This document shows, piece by piece, positions 33,528 through 41,283 of a DNA stretch of 50,152 nucleotides. The notes under the pieces are model-generated. The model was not told where the DNA came from, searched no databases, and saw nothing but the letters and a program-made list of their open reading frames with translations. The position numbers and the translations under genes are program-made. Origin of the DNA: Nitrospirota bacterium (GTDB lineage Bacteria > Nitrospirota > Nitrospiria > JACQBZ01); NCBI GenBank assembly GCA_016200255.1, contig JACQFA010000033.1, positions 1-50,152 of the forward strand, in the 5' to 3' direction. How positions within the stretch are numbered: position 1 is the stretch's first letter; each line of letters begins with the position of its first letter.

Positions 33528-34571
33528 GTGTTTGTCGATCAAGTAAAAATATTCGTCAAGGCCGGGAACGGCGGAGACGGCTGCGTCGCCTTCCGACGGG
33601 AGAAGTACGTTCCCCGGGGCGGTCCCAACGGCGGCCATGGCGGGAACGGCGGGGATGTCGTCCTCCGGGCGACCGGTCAACTCCGAACCCTTCTGGATCT
33701 CCGATATCAGCAGCATTACCTTCTCCCGCATGCGCAGCACGGGGAGGGAAGTGATTGCCACGGCAAGAACAGCCCGCAGGTCGTGATTCCGGTGCCGTGC
33801 GGAACGATCGTCCGGGATGCCGAGACGAAGGAAGTGCTGGCCGACATGACGAAGGAGGGGCAGGAAATCATTATCGCCAAAGGGGGCCGGGGCGGACGGG
33901 GCAATTCGGCCTTCGCCACCTCCACGAATCGCGCGCCGCGCCGCGCCGAAAAGGGGCTTCCCGGCGAGGAGCGCTGGCTGCAGCTGGAACTCAAGCTCCT
34001 GGCGGATGTGGGACTGGTCGGTTTTCCCAATGCCGGAAAGTCCACGCTGATCTCGCGGATCTCGTCCGCGCGGCCCAAGATCGCCGACTATCCTTTCACG
34101 ACGCTGAGCCCTCAGCTCGGCATGGTCGCCGGCGGCATCGAGGGCGGGTTCATCGTGGCGGACATTCCCGGCCTGATCGAAGGGGCCCATACCGGAAAGG
34201 GACTGGGGATCCAGTTTCTGAAGCATATCGAACGCAATGTTTTTCTCCTCTATTTGATCGACATCGGCGAAGCGGCCGAACAGGAACCGGTCCAATCCTT
34301 CGAAATTCTGCGCCGGGAGCTTTCGGCCTACAATCCGGAGTTGCTGGAAAAGCCGTTCGCGATCGCGGCGACCAAGAAGGACATCCAGGGCGACGGCGGC
34401 CGTCTCAAAACGCTTGCGGCCTACTGCCGGAAGAAAAAATTTGATTGCCTTCCCGTCTCGGCCGTAACCGGGGAGGGCATTCCCGACCTGGTCCGGTACT
34501 TGGGCGGCCGGGTTCAGGACGCCCGATCAAAAATTCCAACCGGCGGTCTGAAGCCGGCGGAGACAACCTGA
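33528..34571 (+). CDS. obgE: Obg family GTPase
   Basis: A 347-residue ribosome-assembly GTPase. The Gly-rich Obg fold runs from FVDQVKIFVKAGNGGDGC to about residue 158. The G domain follows, with P-loop GFPNAGKST, switch ADYPFTTLSP, G3 DIPG and an ATKKD in place of NKxD. There is no C-terminal OCT domain. I chose GTG 33528 because the conserved family N-terminus begins at that codon. The frame is open upstream to TTG 33456 inside the palindromic repeat, which would add 24 unconserved residues. No good Shine-Dalgarno precedes the GTG. Confidence 0.93.
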   Translation: MFVDQVKIFVKAGNGGDGCVAFRREKYVPRGGPNGGHGGNGGDVVLRATGQLRTLLDLRYQQHYLLPHAQHGEGSDCHGKNSPQVVIPVPCGTIVRDAETKEVLADMTKEGQEIIIAKGGRGGRGNSAFATSTNRAPRRAEKGLPGEERWLQLELKLLADVGLVGFPNAGKSTLISRISSARPKIADYPFTTLSPQLGMVAGGIEGGFIVADIPGLIEGAHTGKGLGIQFLKHIERNVFLLYLIDIGEAAEQEPVQSFEILRRELSAYNPELLEKPFAIAATKKDIQGDGGRLKTLAAYCRKKKFDCLPVSAVTGEGIPDLVRYLGGRVQDARSKIPTGGLKPAETT

Positions 34572-34578
34572 AAACAAC

Positions 34579-35709
34579 ATGGATGCGAAACGGGACCAAC
34601 CTCTTCGCGGTGTGAAACGACTCGTGGTGAAGATCGGCAGCAGCCTGATCGCTTCGCGGGATCACGGTCTGAACCATGCCCTTCTGGAGGCCCTGGCCCA
34701 GGAGATGGCCGATCTGAAGCGGCGGGGATATGAGATCGTGATCGTCTCATCCGGCGCGATCCTCTCCGGACTGGAAAAGCTCGGAATCAAGACCCGGCCG
34801 AAGAGTCTTCCAGTCAAACAGGCCGCCGCCGCGGTCGGTCAGAGCCGCTTGATCTGGGCGTATGAAAAGGCGTTTGAGGCCCATGGGTTGAAGGTGGCCC
34901 AGGTTCTTTTGACCCAGGACGATCTGGCGGACCGGAAACGGTTCCTCAATTCGCGCAACACGCTGACGACCTTGCTGGGGCTCGATGTGATTCCGGTGAT
35001 CAACGAGAACGACACCGTCGTGGTGGAGGAGATCCGGTTCGTGGACAACGACAATCTCGCCGGCCTGGTGACCCATCTGATCGATGCGCAGCTTCTGGTG
35101 ATCCTGTCGGATGTGGAGGGACTGTTTACGGACGATCCGCGGCGCCATCCCGAGGCGGTTCTGATCCCGGTCGTGACCAAAATCAATGCCGAGACGGAGC
35201 GGCTGGCGAAGGACACGGCAACTCCGGAGGGAATCGGCGGCATGCGCTCGAAGGTTCTGGCGGCGCGAACGGTGGCCGGTTACGGGGTGCCGACCGTCGT
35301 GGCCGGCGGCCGGAGGGCCGGGGTGTTGAGCAAGATACTGAAAGGGAATTCGATCGGGACCTTGTTTCTCCCCGAGGGCGGAAAACGGAACAGCCGGAAA
35401 CAATGGATCGCATTCACCAGCCGGACCAAGGGCCGGTTGTGGCTGGATGCCGGCGCCGTCGAGGCGCTGGCAACGAAGGGAAAAAGCCTTCTGCCATCGG
35501 GAATCGTGCGGGTGGAGGGCCGCTTTGAGGCCGGCGATGCGGTGAGCTGCATGGATCCGCGGGGACGGGAAGCGGCGAAGGGATTGGTCAATTATTCCTC
35601 CGATGATCTGGCCAAGATCCGGGGCGCCAAGACGGGCGAGATCGCCGGGATTCTGGGACACAAGGATTACGATGAAGCGATTCATCGGGACAATCTCGTG
35701 ATATTGTAA
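34579..35709 (+). CDS. proB: Glutamate 5-kinase with C-terminal PUA domain
   Basis: A 376-residue enzyme catalysing the first step of proline synthesis, phosphorylation of glutamate. The amino-acid-kinase domain shows [23 protein letters not shown] and GIGGMRSKV. The PUA domain occupies about residues 280-370, ending in a [16 protein letters not shown] tail that is diagnostic of ProB. It starts 7 nt after obgE and is followed 11 nt later by proA, which acts on its product. Full-length. Confidence 0.97.
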   Translation: MDAKRDQPLRGVKRLVVKIGSSLIASRDHGLNHALLEALAQEMADLKRRGYEIVIVSSGAILSGLEKLGIKTRPKSLPVKQAAAAVGQSRLIWAYEKAFEAHGLKVAQVLLTQDDLADRKRFLNSRNTLTTLLGLDVIPVINENDTVVVEEIRFVDNDNLAGLVTHLIDAQLLVILSDVEGLFTDDPRRHPEAVLIPVVTKINAETERLAKDTATPEGIGGMRSKVLAARTVAGYGVPTVVAGGRRAGVLSKILKGNSIGTLFLPEGGKRNSRKQWIAFTSRTKGRLWLDAGAVEALATKGKSLLPSGIVRVEGRFEAGDAVSCMDPRGREAAKGLVNYSSDDLAKIRGAKTGEIAGILGHKDYDEAIHRDNLVIL

Positions 35710-35720
35710 TCGGGGAGACT

Positions 35721-36977
35721 ATGGAGATCAAGACCTATGTGACCGAGAAGGCGAGTAACGCGAAGGCGGCGGCGCGGAAACTGGCCGTCCTTTCTTCTTC
35801 GATCAAGAATGCCGCGCTGATCCGAATGGCCGATGCGTTGGTCGCCCAGGCGCCGGCGCTCGTTTCGGCCAACGTAAAAGATCTGGACGAAGCCAAACGC
35901 CGGGGACTTTCAAAGGCGATGATCGACCGACTGACCCTCAACCCCAAACGTATCGGCGAAATGGCGGCCGGTCTTCGTGAAGTGGCCGCGCTTCCGGATC
36001 CGGTGGGGGAAGTGGTCCGGATGGTCCGTCGTCCGAACGGGATGCAGGTGGGACGCGTCCGTGTTCCGATCGGCGTGATCGGGATCGTGTACGAATCGCG
36101 GCCCAACGTCACGGCCGATGCCGCGAGCCTCTGTCTGAAAGCCGGCAACGCCGTCTTGCTCCGCGGCGGCTCCGAGGCAATTCATTCCAACGGGGCGATC
36201 GTCAAGGTGCTGTCCGAGGCCGGGGCCGCGGCCGGACTGCCCGAAGGAAGCGTCGCCTTTCTGGACAATCCCGATCGTCAGGCGGTGATGGAGATGCTGA
36301 AACTGGATGGGTTGATCGATCTGATCATCCCCCGCGGCGGGGAGGGCTTGATGAAGATGGTCACGGAGAACTCCCGCATTCCGGTCATCAAGCACGACAA
36401 GGGTCTCTGCCACACTTATGTGGACGATGGCGCGGATCTTGCGATGGCGCATGCAATCTGTTTCAACGCCAAGGTCCAGCGGCCGGGCACCTGCAATGCG
36501 ATGGAGACATTGCTGGTCCATGAAAAAATCGCGGCGGCCTTGCTGCCCAAGATGGCCCATGCGTTTCAGAAGGCCGGGGTCGAGCTTCGCGGCTGTCCGA
36601 GAACCCGTGCGATCGTGGCCGGAATCAACGAAGCGAAGGAGGAGGACTGGACGACCGAATACCTCGATCTGATCCTTTCGGTCAAGGTGGTGAAAACGAT
36701 GGACGAGGCGATGGAGCATATCGCCCGGTACGGCTCGCAGCATTCCGAGGCGATCATCACGCAGGATTACGCACGGTCCCGGCGGTTCTTAAACGAGGTG
36801 GACGCCTGCGCCGTGTTCGTGAATGCCTCGACGCGGCTGAACGACGGATACCAGTTTGGACTGGGCGCCGAGATCGGGATCTCGACCAGCCGCATCCATG
36901 CCCGCGGCCCGATGGGATTGGAAGAACTCACCACCACGAAGTACATCGTGCTCGGCGAAGGGCAGTTGCGGGAGTAA
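35721..36977 (+). CDS. proA: Gamma-glutamyl phosphate reductase
   Basis: A 418-residue NADPH-dependent enzyme of the aldehyde dehydrogenase superfamily, second step of proline synthesis. Landmarks are [29 protein letters not shown] and IPRGGEGL, the catalytic Cys in [17 protein letters not shown] near residue 258, and [12 protein letters not shown] at the end. ATG 35721 has GGGGAG upstream. It overlaps the start of the following glycosyltransferase by one base (TAATG). Confidence 0.97.
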   Translation: MEIKTYVTEKASNAKAAARKLAVLSSSIKNAALIRMADALVAQAPALVSANVKDLDEAKRRGLSKAMIDRLTLNPKRIGEMAAGLREVAALPDPVGEVVRMVRRPNGMQVGRVRVPIGVIGIVYESRPNVTADAASLCLKAGNAVLLRGGSEAIHSNGAIVKVLSEAGAAAGLPEGSVAFLDNPDRQAVMEMLKLDGLIDLIIPRGGEGLMKMVTENSRIPVIKHDKGLCHTYVDDGADLAMAHAICFNAKVQRPGTCNAMETLLVHEKIAAALLPKMAHAFQKAGVELRGCPRTRAIVAGINEAKEEDWTTEYLDLILSVKVVKTMDEAMEHIARYGSQHSEAIITQDYARSRRFLNEVDACAVFVNASTRLNDGYQFGLGAEIGISTSRIHARGPMGLEELTTTKYIVLGEGQLRE

Positions 36978-37675
36978 TGAAACTCTCCGTTATCATCCCT
37001 GCTTACAATGAGGCTTCCACGATTGGGGAGGTCATTCAGCAAGTCCTCGCCGTGGATCTCCCGGAATTAGAAAAGGAAATCATCGTCGTGGACGATGGCT
37101 CTACCGATGGCACGGCCGAGGTTCTGAAACAAGCACAAGAGCAATCCGCTGACCTCCTAACGATCCATACCTCGCCCCGGAATTTTGGAAAGGGGATGGC
37201 GGTCCGGATAGGCCTTAAGTATACGACAGGCGATATTGTCCTCATCCAGGATGCCGATTTAGAATTGGACCCCAAGGAATATGTGAGTCTTTTTGAGCCG
37301 ATTCAATCCGGGAAGGCACTGGTGGTCTACGGCTCGCGGTTTCTTGAGCCGGACAACCAAATCCCTTGGAAGAGCCGGCTTGCCCAACGTATTCTTTCCC
37401 CTCTCACTAGTTTCCTATACCGCTCGCATCTCACCGATGAAGCGACAGCCTACAAGGTCTTTAAAGCCGAAGCTTTAAAGGATATTGATCTCCGTTGTGT
37501 TGGCTTTGAGTTCTGCCCTGAGGTTACGGCCAAGCTTCTCAAGCGGGGCCATCGGATTGTAGAAGTGCCGATCTCCTATCGGCCTCGGACCAGGGCCGAA
37601 GGCAAAAAAATCCGCTATCTGCGGGATGGCCTGATGGCTATCTATACGCTGTTGAAATATCGGTTTGTCGATTAA
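36977..37675 (+). CDS. Family 2 glycosyltransferase, polyprenol-phosphate-sugar synthase-like
   Basis: A 232-residue soluble GT-A enzyme. It begins KLSVIIPAYNEASTIGEV, with the nucleotide-binding VDDGSTDGT and the metal-binding DADLE (about residues 95-99), then VYGSRF. This is the dolichol-phosphate-mannose synthase-like subgroup, predicted to move a sugar from a nucleotide donor to a polyprenyl phosphate. It has no membrane tail. The start overlaps the proA stop, but base and codon use is more AT-rich than proA, so it may be the first gene of the inserted accessory block. Its partner could be the GT-C-like protein at 41284-43542. Confidence 0.87.
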   Translation: MKLSVIIPAYNEASTIGEVIQQVLAVDLPELEKEIIVVDDGSTDGTAEVLKQAQEQSADLLTIHTSPRNFGKGMAVRIGLKYTTGDIVLIQDADLELDPKEYVSLFEPIQSGKALVVYGSRFLEPDNQIPWKSRLAQRILSPLTSFLYRSHLTDEATAYKVFKAEALKDIDLRCVGFEFCPEVTAKLLKRGHRIVEVPISYRPRTRAEGKKIRYLRDGLMAIYTLLKYRFVD

Positions 37676-38047
37676 CTCATCATCTCGACCCAGCATGGGG
37701 TTAGCACATTTTATATTGGCTTGATATATCTGTTCGATGAGGACCAAGCAGGGGAACCTTCACCTGGCAGACAGAAATTAGTCGAAACGACCATATTTTT
37801 ATCCCTCTCCCATCCTACCAACGGAAACGCTCCAAAAACTCCCCTTCAAATACAGATGAATGGTCAAAAACCTGTCCCGCAGCGATCTTCCGTAGCCTAA
37901 AGTAAGGCGGGTCTGAACGAGACGTCCATCACTGGACAACCGCTTGAAAGCGCCTGTGTTTTACACGGCCGATGGAAAGGTTCTTCAACACGGCATCCGT
38001 CCGGCATGAGGTTTGCTTTACACAACTTTACACACATGAGGAAAAGG
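37676..38047. other. Intergenic stretch between the GT2 gene and the IS element
   Basis: About 370 nt with no supported gene, promoter or RNA. The last 100 nt (from 37948) may belong to a decayed transposase interrupted by the IS, listed separately. The rest shows no motif I recognise. Confidence 0.6.
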
Positions 38048-38074
38048 TGGACTTGCCCTGATAAAGTGGACACC
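38048..38074. repeat. Left terminal inverted repeat of the IS3 element
   Basis: The sequence starts TGGACTTGCCCTGAT and ends GTGGACACC; it pairs with 39277-39303 with four mismatches in 27. Confidence 0.9.
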
Positions 38075-38077
38075 GAG

Positions 38078-38899
38078 TTAAGCCACATTCCCCATCTGTT
38101 CGAACTCCGTCGGTGTTTTGTACGCCAACGTTGAGTGCCGTCTCTGCCGGTTATAGAACACCTCGATGTAATCAAAGATCGCCGCCCGGGCTTCCTCCCG
38201 TGTGCTGTAGCGTTGGCGACGGATCAATTCCGTTTTTAGAGTACTGAAGAAACTCTCCACACAGGCGTTGTCATAGCAATTGCCTTTCCGGCTCATGCTG
38301 CAGATGATTCCATGCTCAGACAAGTTTCGCTGGAACCTCTCACCGGCATACTGGCTGCCCTGATCCGAGTGATGCAACAAGCCCTCGGCCGGACGCCGCC
38401 GCGACAAGGCCATGGTTAATGCGTCAATCGCCAATTGCTCCGTCATCCGGTTTCCCATCGCCCAACCGACAATCCCACGAGAATGAAGATCCATCTCCAC
38501 CGCCAGGTACAACCAGCCTGAACCGGTCCACAGCGTCGTGATGTCCGCCGCCCAGACCGTGTTCGGTTGACTCACCGTAAACTGCTGAGCCAATAGATTC
38601 TCCGCGCCCAACCGACCATGGGTGGTGCCGGGGCTTCGCCGGTATCGTCGCCGCCGTAGTCCTTGGATCCTGTGCCGTCTCATCAATCGGGCCACCCGAT
38701 GCCGACCGTAGGTTTCTCCCTGCTCCTGCAGCTCCACATGGACGCGGGGTGAGCCATAGGCCTGACGGCTCCGGGTATGAATCTCCCGGATCCGATCGAT
38801 GAGCCTTCGGTCCTCAACGGCCCGGCGGCTCTCCGGGCGCTTCCGCCACGCATAATAGCCGCTTCGGGAAACCTCTAACACCCGACACATCGTTCCCAC
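38078..38899 (-). CDS. IS3-family transposase OrfB (DDE integrase)
   Basis: A 273-residue catalytic part of the transposase from GTG 38899. The DDE triad is visible in [18 protein letters not shown] and [14 protein letters not shown]. An N-terminal HTH-like segment ([19 protein letters not shown]) precedes it. The frame is open further upstream to the slippery A-run, so OrfB is probably made as an OrfAB fusion by -1 frameshifting rather than from its own start. The stop lies just inside the left inverted repeat. Full-length and apparently functional. Confidence 0.93.
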   Translation of the reverse strand: MGTMCRVLEVSRSGYYAWRKRPESRRAVEDRRLIDRIREIHTRSRQAYGSPRVHVELQEQGETYGRHRVARLMRRHRIQGLRRRRYRRSPGTTHGRLGAENLLAQQFTVSQPNTVWAADITTLWTGSGWLYLAVEMDLHSRGIVGWAMGNRMTEQLAIDALTMALSRRRPAEGLLHHSDQGSQYAGERFQRNLSEHGIICSMSRKGNCYDNACVESFFSTLKTELIRRQRYSTREEARAAIFDYIEVFYNRQRRHSTLAYKTPTEFEQMGNVA

Positions 38900-38937
38900 C
38901 CGAAACTCCCGCCGATTCTCATCGATGAACTCATATC

Positions 38938-39237
38938 TTACCCCGAATCCTTGGCAAAGTACGCCACGGCTTTTTTTAAAATGTCCCGCTCCTCCCGTAA
39001 CCGGGCATTCTCCCGCTTCAACTGTTCCAGTTCCTCTTGCGCTCGGCCCTGATGCCCTTTTCCCGGAAACGGCTCGCGTGCGTCCCGTTGGACCTCATCG
39101 CGCCAGCGATATAACAAGTGTACGCTGATCCCTAACTCCCGCGCCACCTCCGTCACCGGCTTGCCGGATTCGTTCACCTGTCGTACCGCTTCTAACTTAA
39201 ATTCCCGGCCGTAGCGCTTCCGATCTTTCCTTGTCAT
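38938..39237 (-). CDS. IS3-family transposase OrfA (HTH and leucine zipper)
   Basis: A 99-residue DNA-binding part. The N-terminal helix-turn-helix ([13 protein letters not shown] ... [18 protein letters not shown]) recognises the IS ends. It is followed by a coiled-coil leucine zipper ([17 protein letters not shown]) for multimerisation. Near the end LKKAV is encoded by TTA AAA AAA GCC, a slippery sequence for -1 frameshifting into orfB. ATG 39237 follows a GAGGAGGTGTTGA-like ribosome site. It ends at DSG before TAA. Confidence 0.93.
   Translation of the reverse strand: MTRKDRKRYGREFKLEAVRQVNESGKPVTEVARELGISVHLLYRWRDEVQRDAREPFPGKGHQGRAQEELEQLKRENARLREERDILKKAVAYFAKDSG
38970..38978 (-). promoter_or_regulatory. 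Programmed -1 frameshift site between orfA and orfB
   Basis: On the - strand a run of seven A followed by G (codons TTA AAA AAA GCC in the orfA frame). Slipping back by one base enters a frame that stays open into orfB through [20 protein letters not shown], the usual IS3 fusion architecture. Confidence 0.75.
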
Positions 39238-39276
39238 TCAACACCTCCTCGGGTATCATACAACTACCCTTTTTGA

Positions 39277-39303
39277 GGTGTCCACTAAATCAGGGGAAGT
39301 TCA
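39277..39303. repeat. Right terminal inverted repeat of the IS3 element
   Basis: The - strand reading starts TGAACTTCCCCTGAT and ends GTGGACACC, matching the left end. Confidence 0.9.
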
Positions 39304-39391
39304 AGGCGACGGTCTATGACAATGTACTCGATGGGGCGGTGTAATGATGAAGGCACCTAGTAATAAGGAAGAGGCGGAATATACAGACAGC

Positions 39392-39436
39392 AAACCTTGA
39401 TTTTCCCGTAAGGGCCGAAGGGGATCAGGGTTTTTT
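39392..39436 (+). terminator. Intrinsic terminator-like hairpin upstream of the FG-GAP gene
   Basis: AAACCTTGAT (39392-39401) pairs with ATCAGGGTTT (39424-39433), with one G-U pair and a smaller inner CCC/GGG stem. It is followed by a T-rich run. It would stop transcripts arriving from the GT2/IS side. An attenuator for the downstream gene is also conceivable. Confidence 0.5.
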
Positions 39437-39488
39437 ATTTGAGGAAACTGCGTCAGCCATCATAACTTTTTAAACCAAGGAGGTCATT

Positions 39489-40772
39489 ATGAGAAACATG
39501 GCCAATGCTCGAGTGGTCTTGTTCGCTTTTTTCATCCTTAACTTGTTATGTATTTCAGAAGCCACGGCTGCGTTTATAACAGATGTTAACGGGGATGGTT
39601 GGGACGACATGATCGTCGGGGCCTACGGGGCTGATCCCAGTGGTCGTTCCAGCGCAGGAAGCGCTTACGTCTACTCAGGAGCCGCTGGAATGCCTGGTGT
39701 CCGGCTCTACACGTTTAATGGTGCTGTTACAGGGGATTCGTTAGGCTATTCTGTTGCAATGGCCGGAGATGTAAACGGTGATGGAAAGGGAGATCTGATC
39801 GTGGGTGCTCCTTATGCCGACCCCGGTGGACGGGTCGATGCAGGAAGTGTCTTTGTTTATTCTGGAGCTACAGGGGCGCTTCTGTACCGATTTGATGGTC
39901 CGGCATCTAATGATCATTTTGGATTTTATGTCGCTGCAGGTGATGCGAATGGTGATGGGAAAAGCGATATAGTTGTTACAAATGGTCTTTGTAATTCGAC
40001 TGGTAGTGTCTATGTGTTTTCTGGAGCTACAGGAGCACAGCTCTACAGGTTTACTCCGCCTTCAGGTGAGTCCTTCTGCCGTTCTGTTGCTGTTGCAGAT
40101 GTTAATGGCGATGGGAAGGCGGACATCATTGTGGGAAACGATTGTGGATCCTGTGGCACATACGACATCATTGTCTATTCCGGCGCTACGGGAGCAATGC
40201 TATATGGAATCAATAACGGCTCAAGCGGTATTTATTCAGTTTCCGCTGGTGACTTTAACTGTGATGGGAAGGCCGATATCATTGCGGGAGCACCTTATAC
40301 TACAGGGACGGTTTATATTTACAACGGCGCGACGGGCGCACTTATCCGTACGCACTCTGGAGGCGCTGCCAACGATTACTTTGGCTGGTCAGTGTCTAGT
40401 GCAGGAAATTTAGATGGACTGAACTGTTCGGATTATATTATTGGAGCCCCGTATGCTGATCCTAACGGAAATACGAATGCGGGAAGTGCTTATATTTATA
40501 ATGGCTATACTGGATCACAAATAGCCAGGTTTGATGGGGCTGCTTCTGGCGATGCGTTTGGATGGTCGGTCTCCGGGGCGGGCATGATAAAGGCCAATTC
40601 CCCGCCAGTGCCCGGGGTGATTATTGGCGCACCTGAGGCGAGTCCTGGAGGCCGCATTGCTGCTGGGAGCGCTTACGCCTACGTTTATTATAATTCTAGA
40701 TGGTATAACGATACTTATTACGGAGACGCCGCAGGAGATTATTTCGGTTATTCTGTCTCTGGTAAAAAATAA
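39489..40772 (+). CDS. Secreted FG-GAP repeat protein (integrin-alpha-like seven-bladed propeller)
   Basis: A 427-residue protein behind a strong AAGGAGG. The signal peptide (VVLFAFFILNLLCISEATA) is cleaved about residue 28. Seven FG-GAP repeats of about 55 residues follow, with calcium-loop motifs DVNGDGKGD, DANGDGKSD, DVNGDGKAD and IVGAPYADPGGR-x-x-AGS-x-x-VYSGATG. The last blade lacks a clean DxDxDG loop. FG-GAP propellers bind calcium and often act in adhesion. It lies in the AT-richer accessory block and recalls the propeller theme of the first 25 kb. A small lipoprotein gene follows 56 nt downstream. Confidence 0.9.
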   Translation: MRNMANARVVLFAFFILNLLCISEATAAFITDVNGDGWDDMIVGAYGADPSGRSSAGSAYVYSGAAGMPGVRLYTFNGAVTGDSLGYSVAMAGDVNGDGKGDLIVGAPYADPGGRVDAGSVFVYSGATGALLYRFDGPASNDHFGFYVAAGDANGDGKSDIVVTNGLCNSTGSVYVFSGATGAQLYRFTPPSGESFCRSVAVADVNGDGKADIIVGNDCGSCGTYDIIVYSGATGAMLYGINNGSSGIYSVSAGDFNCDGKADIIAGAPYTTGTVYIYNGATGALIRTHSGGAANDYFGWSVSSAGNLDGLNCSDYIIGAPYADPNGNTNAGSAYIYNGYTGSQIARFDGAASGDAFGWSVSGAGMIKANSPPVPGVIIGAPEASPGGRIAAGSAYAYVYYNSRWYNDTYYGDAAGDYFGYSVSGKK

Positions 40773-40828
40773 AATTAAGGAATAAGTTTATTTAAACAGG
40801 ATGAACACGCTAACTTTGAGGATGAGAT

Positions 40829-41278
40829 ATGAAACGAGGGTGTGGGTTCTATATACTACATACAGTGATTTTGTTTCTCGGTTTGCTCCTCGGGCTAAGT
40901 GGATGTGGCAGTCTGGAGGGAAACGATGCAGTAGCCCTGAATGCACGTGAAGATGACATTACTGCAAAGAAACAAGATGAATCGCAAGATCAGTGGAACT
41001 TTTTTAGAACAACTGTCGAGCCCTCACAAGTCGGGATTGAAAACAGTGTCGCTCCTTCGATTCCGGAAATGCCGGTGAGTTCTGCTGAGGAGGTGGTGAT
41101 TCGGGTATTTGACGGGGATGAGACACCGATAGTGGACTCTTATGGTGATCCTCTACCGGAAACGGTCATTGGTTCTATGAGTAAAGATGAAGGACTAATT
41201 CAAAGATTTGACCAAGACTTTATTAGCTCGGTTGATGCCAACGGTAATCCTCTGCCTGAAGTAGCGCTTGGTGGGTAA
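40829..41278 (+). CDS. Small lipoprotein of unknown function
   Basis: A 149-residue protein with a signal peptide and LSGC lipobox near residue 26, followed by Gly. The mature part is acidic. Two similar peptides stand out: IVDSYGDPLPETVIG and SVDANGNPLPEVALG, an internal duplication of about 15 residues. I recognise no family. It is co-directional with the FG-GAP gene 56 nt upstream and ends 5 nt before the stop of the convergent TPR gene. It may be a partner of the FG-GAP protein. Confidence 0.7.
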   Translation: MKRGCGFYILHTVILFLGLLLGLSGCGSLEGNDAVALNAREDDITAKKQDESQDQWNFFRTTVEPSQVGIENSVAPSIPEMPVSSAEEVVIRVFDGDETPIVDSYGDPLPETVIGSMSKDEGLIQRFDQDFISSVDANGNPLPEVALGG

Positions 41279-41283
41279 TTCCC

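Larger units (their letters stand above)
38048..39303 (-). mobile_element. Complete IS3-family insertion sequence, 1256 bp
   Basis: Terminal inverted repeats of 27 nt (38048-38074 and 39277-39303) match at 23 positions and begin TG, end CA. Both ends are flanked by the trinucleotide AGG (38045-38047 and 39304-39306), a 3-bp target duplication of the expected size. Inside are orfA and orfB on the - strand with a slippery A7G run. All catalytic residues are present, so the copy may be active and recent. Confidence 0.93.
37948..39344 (+). pseudogene. Relic ORF interrupted by the IS3 element, possibly a decayed transposase end
   Basis: If the IS (38048-39303) and one AGG target copy are removed, 37948-38047 joins 39307-39344 in one open frame of 45 residues plus a stop. 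It contains PMERFFNT followed later by YTHEEKATVYDN, which resembles the C-terminal DDE segment of IS3-type transposases (the ESFF..LK and TREEA....DYIE region). It lacks a start and most of the domain. The identification is tentative; the fused frame itself is directly visible. Confidence 0.35.
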
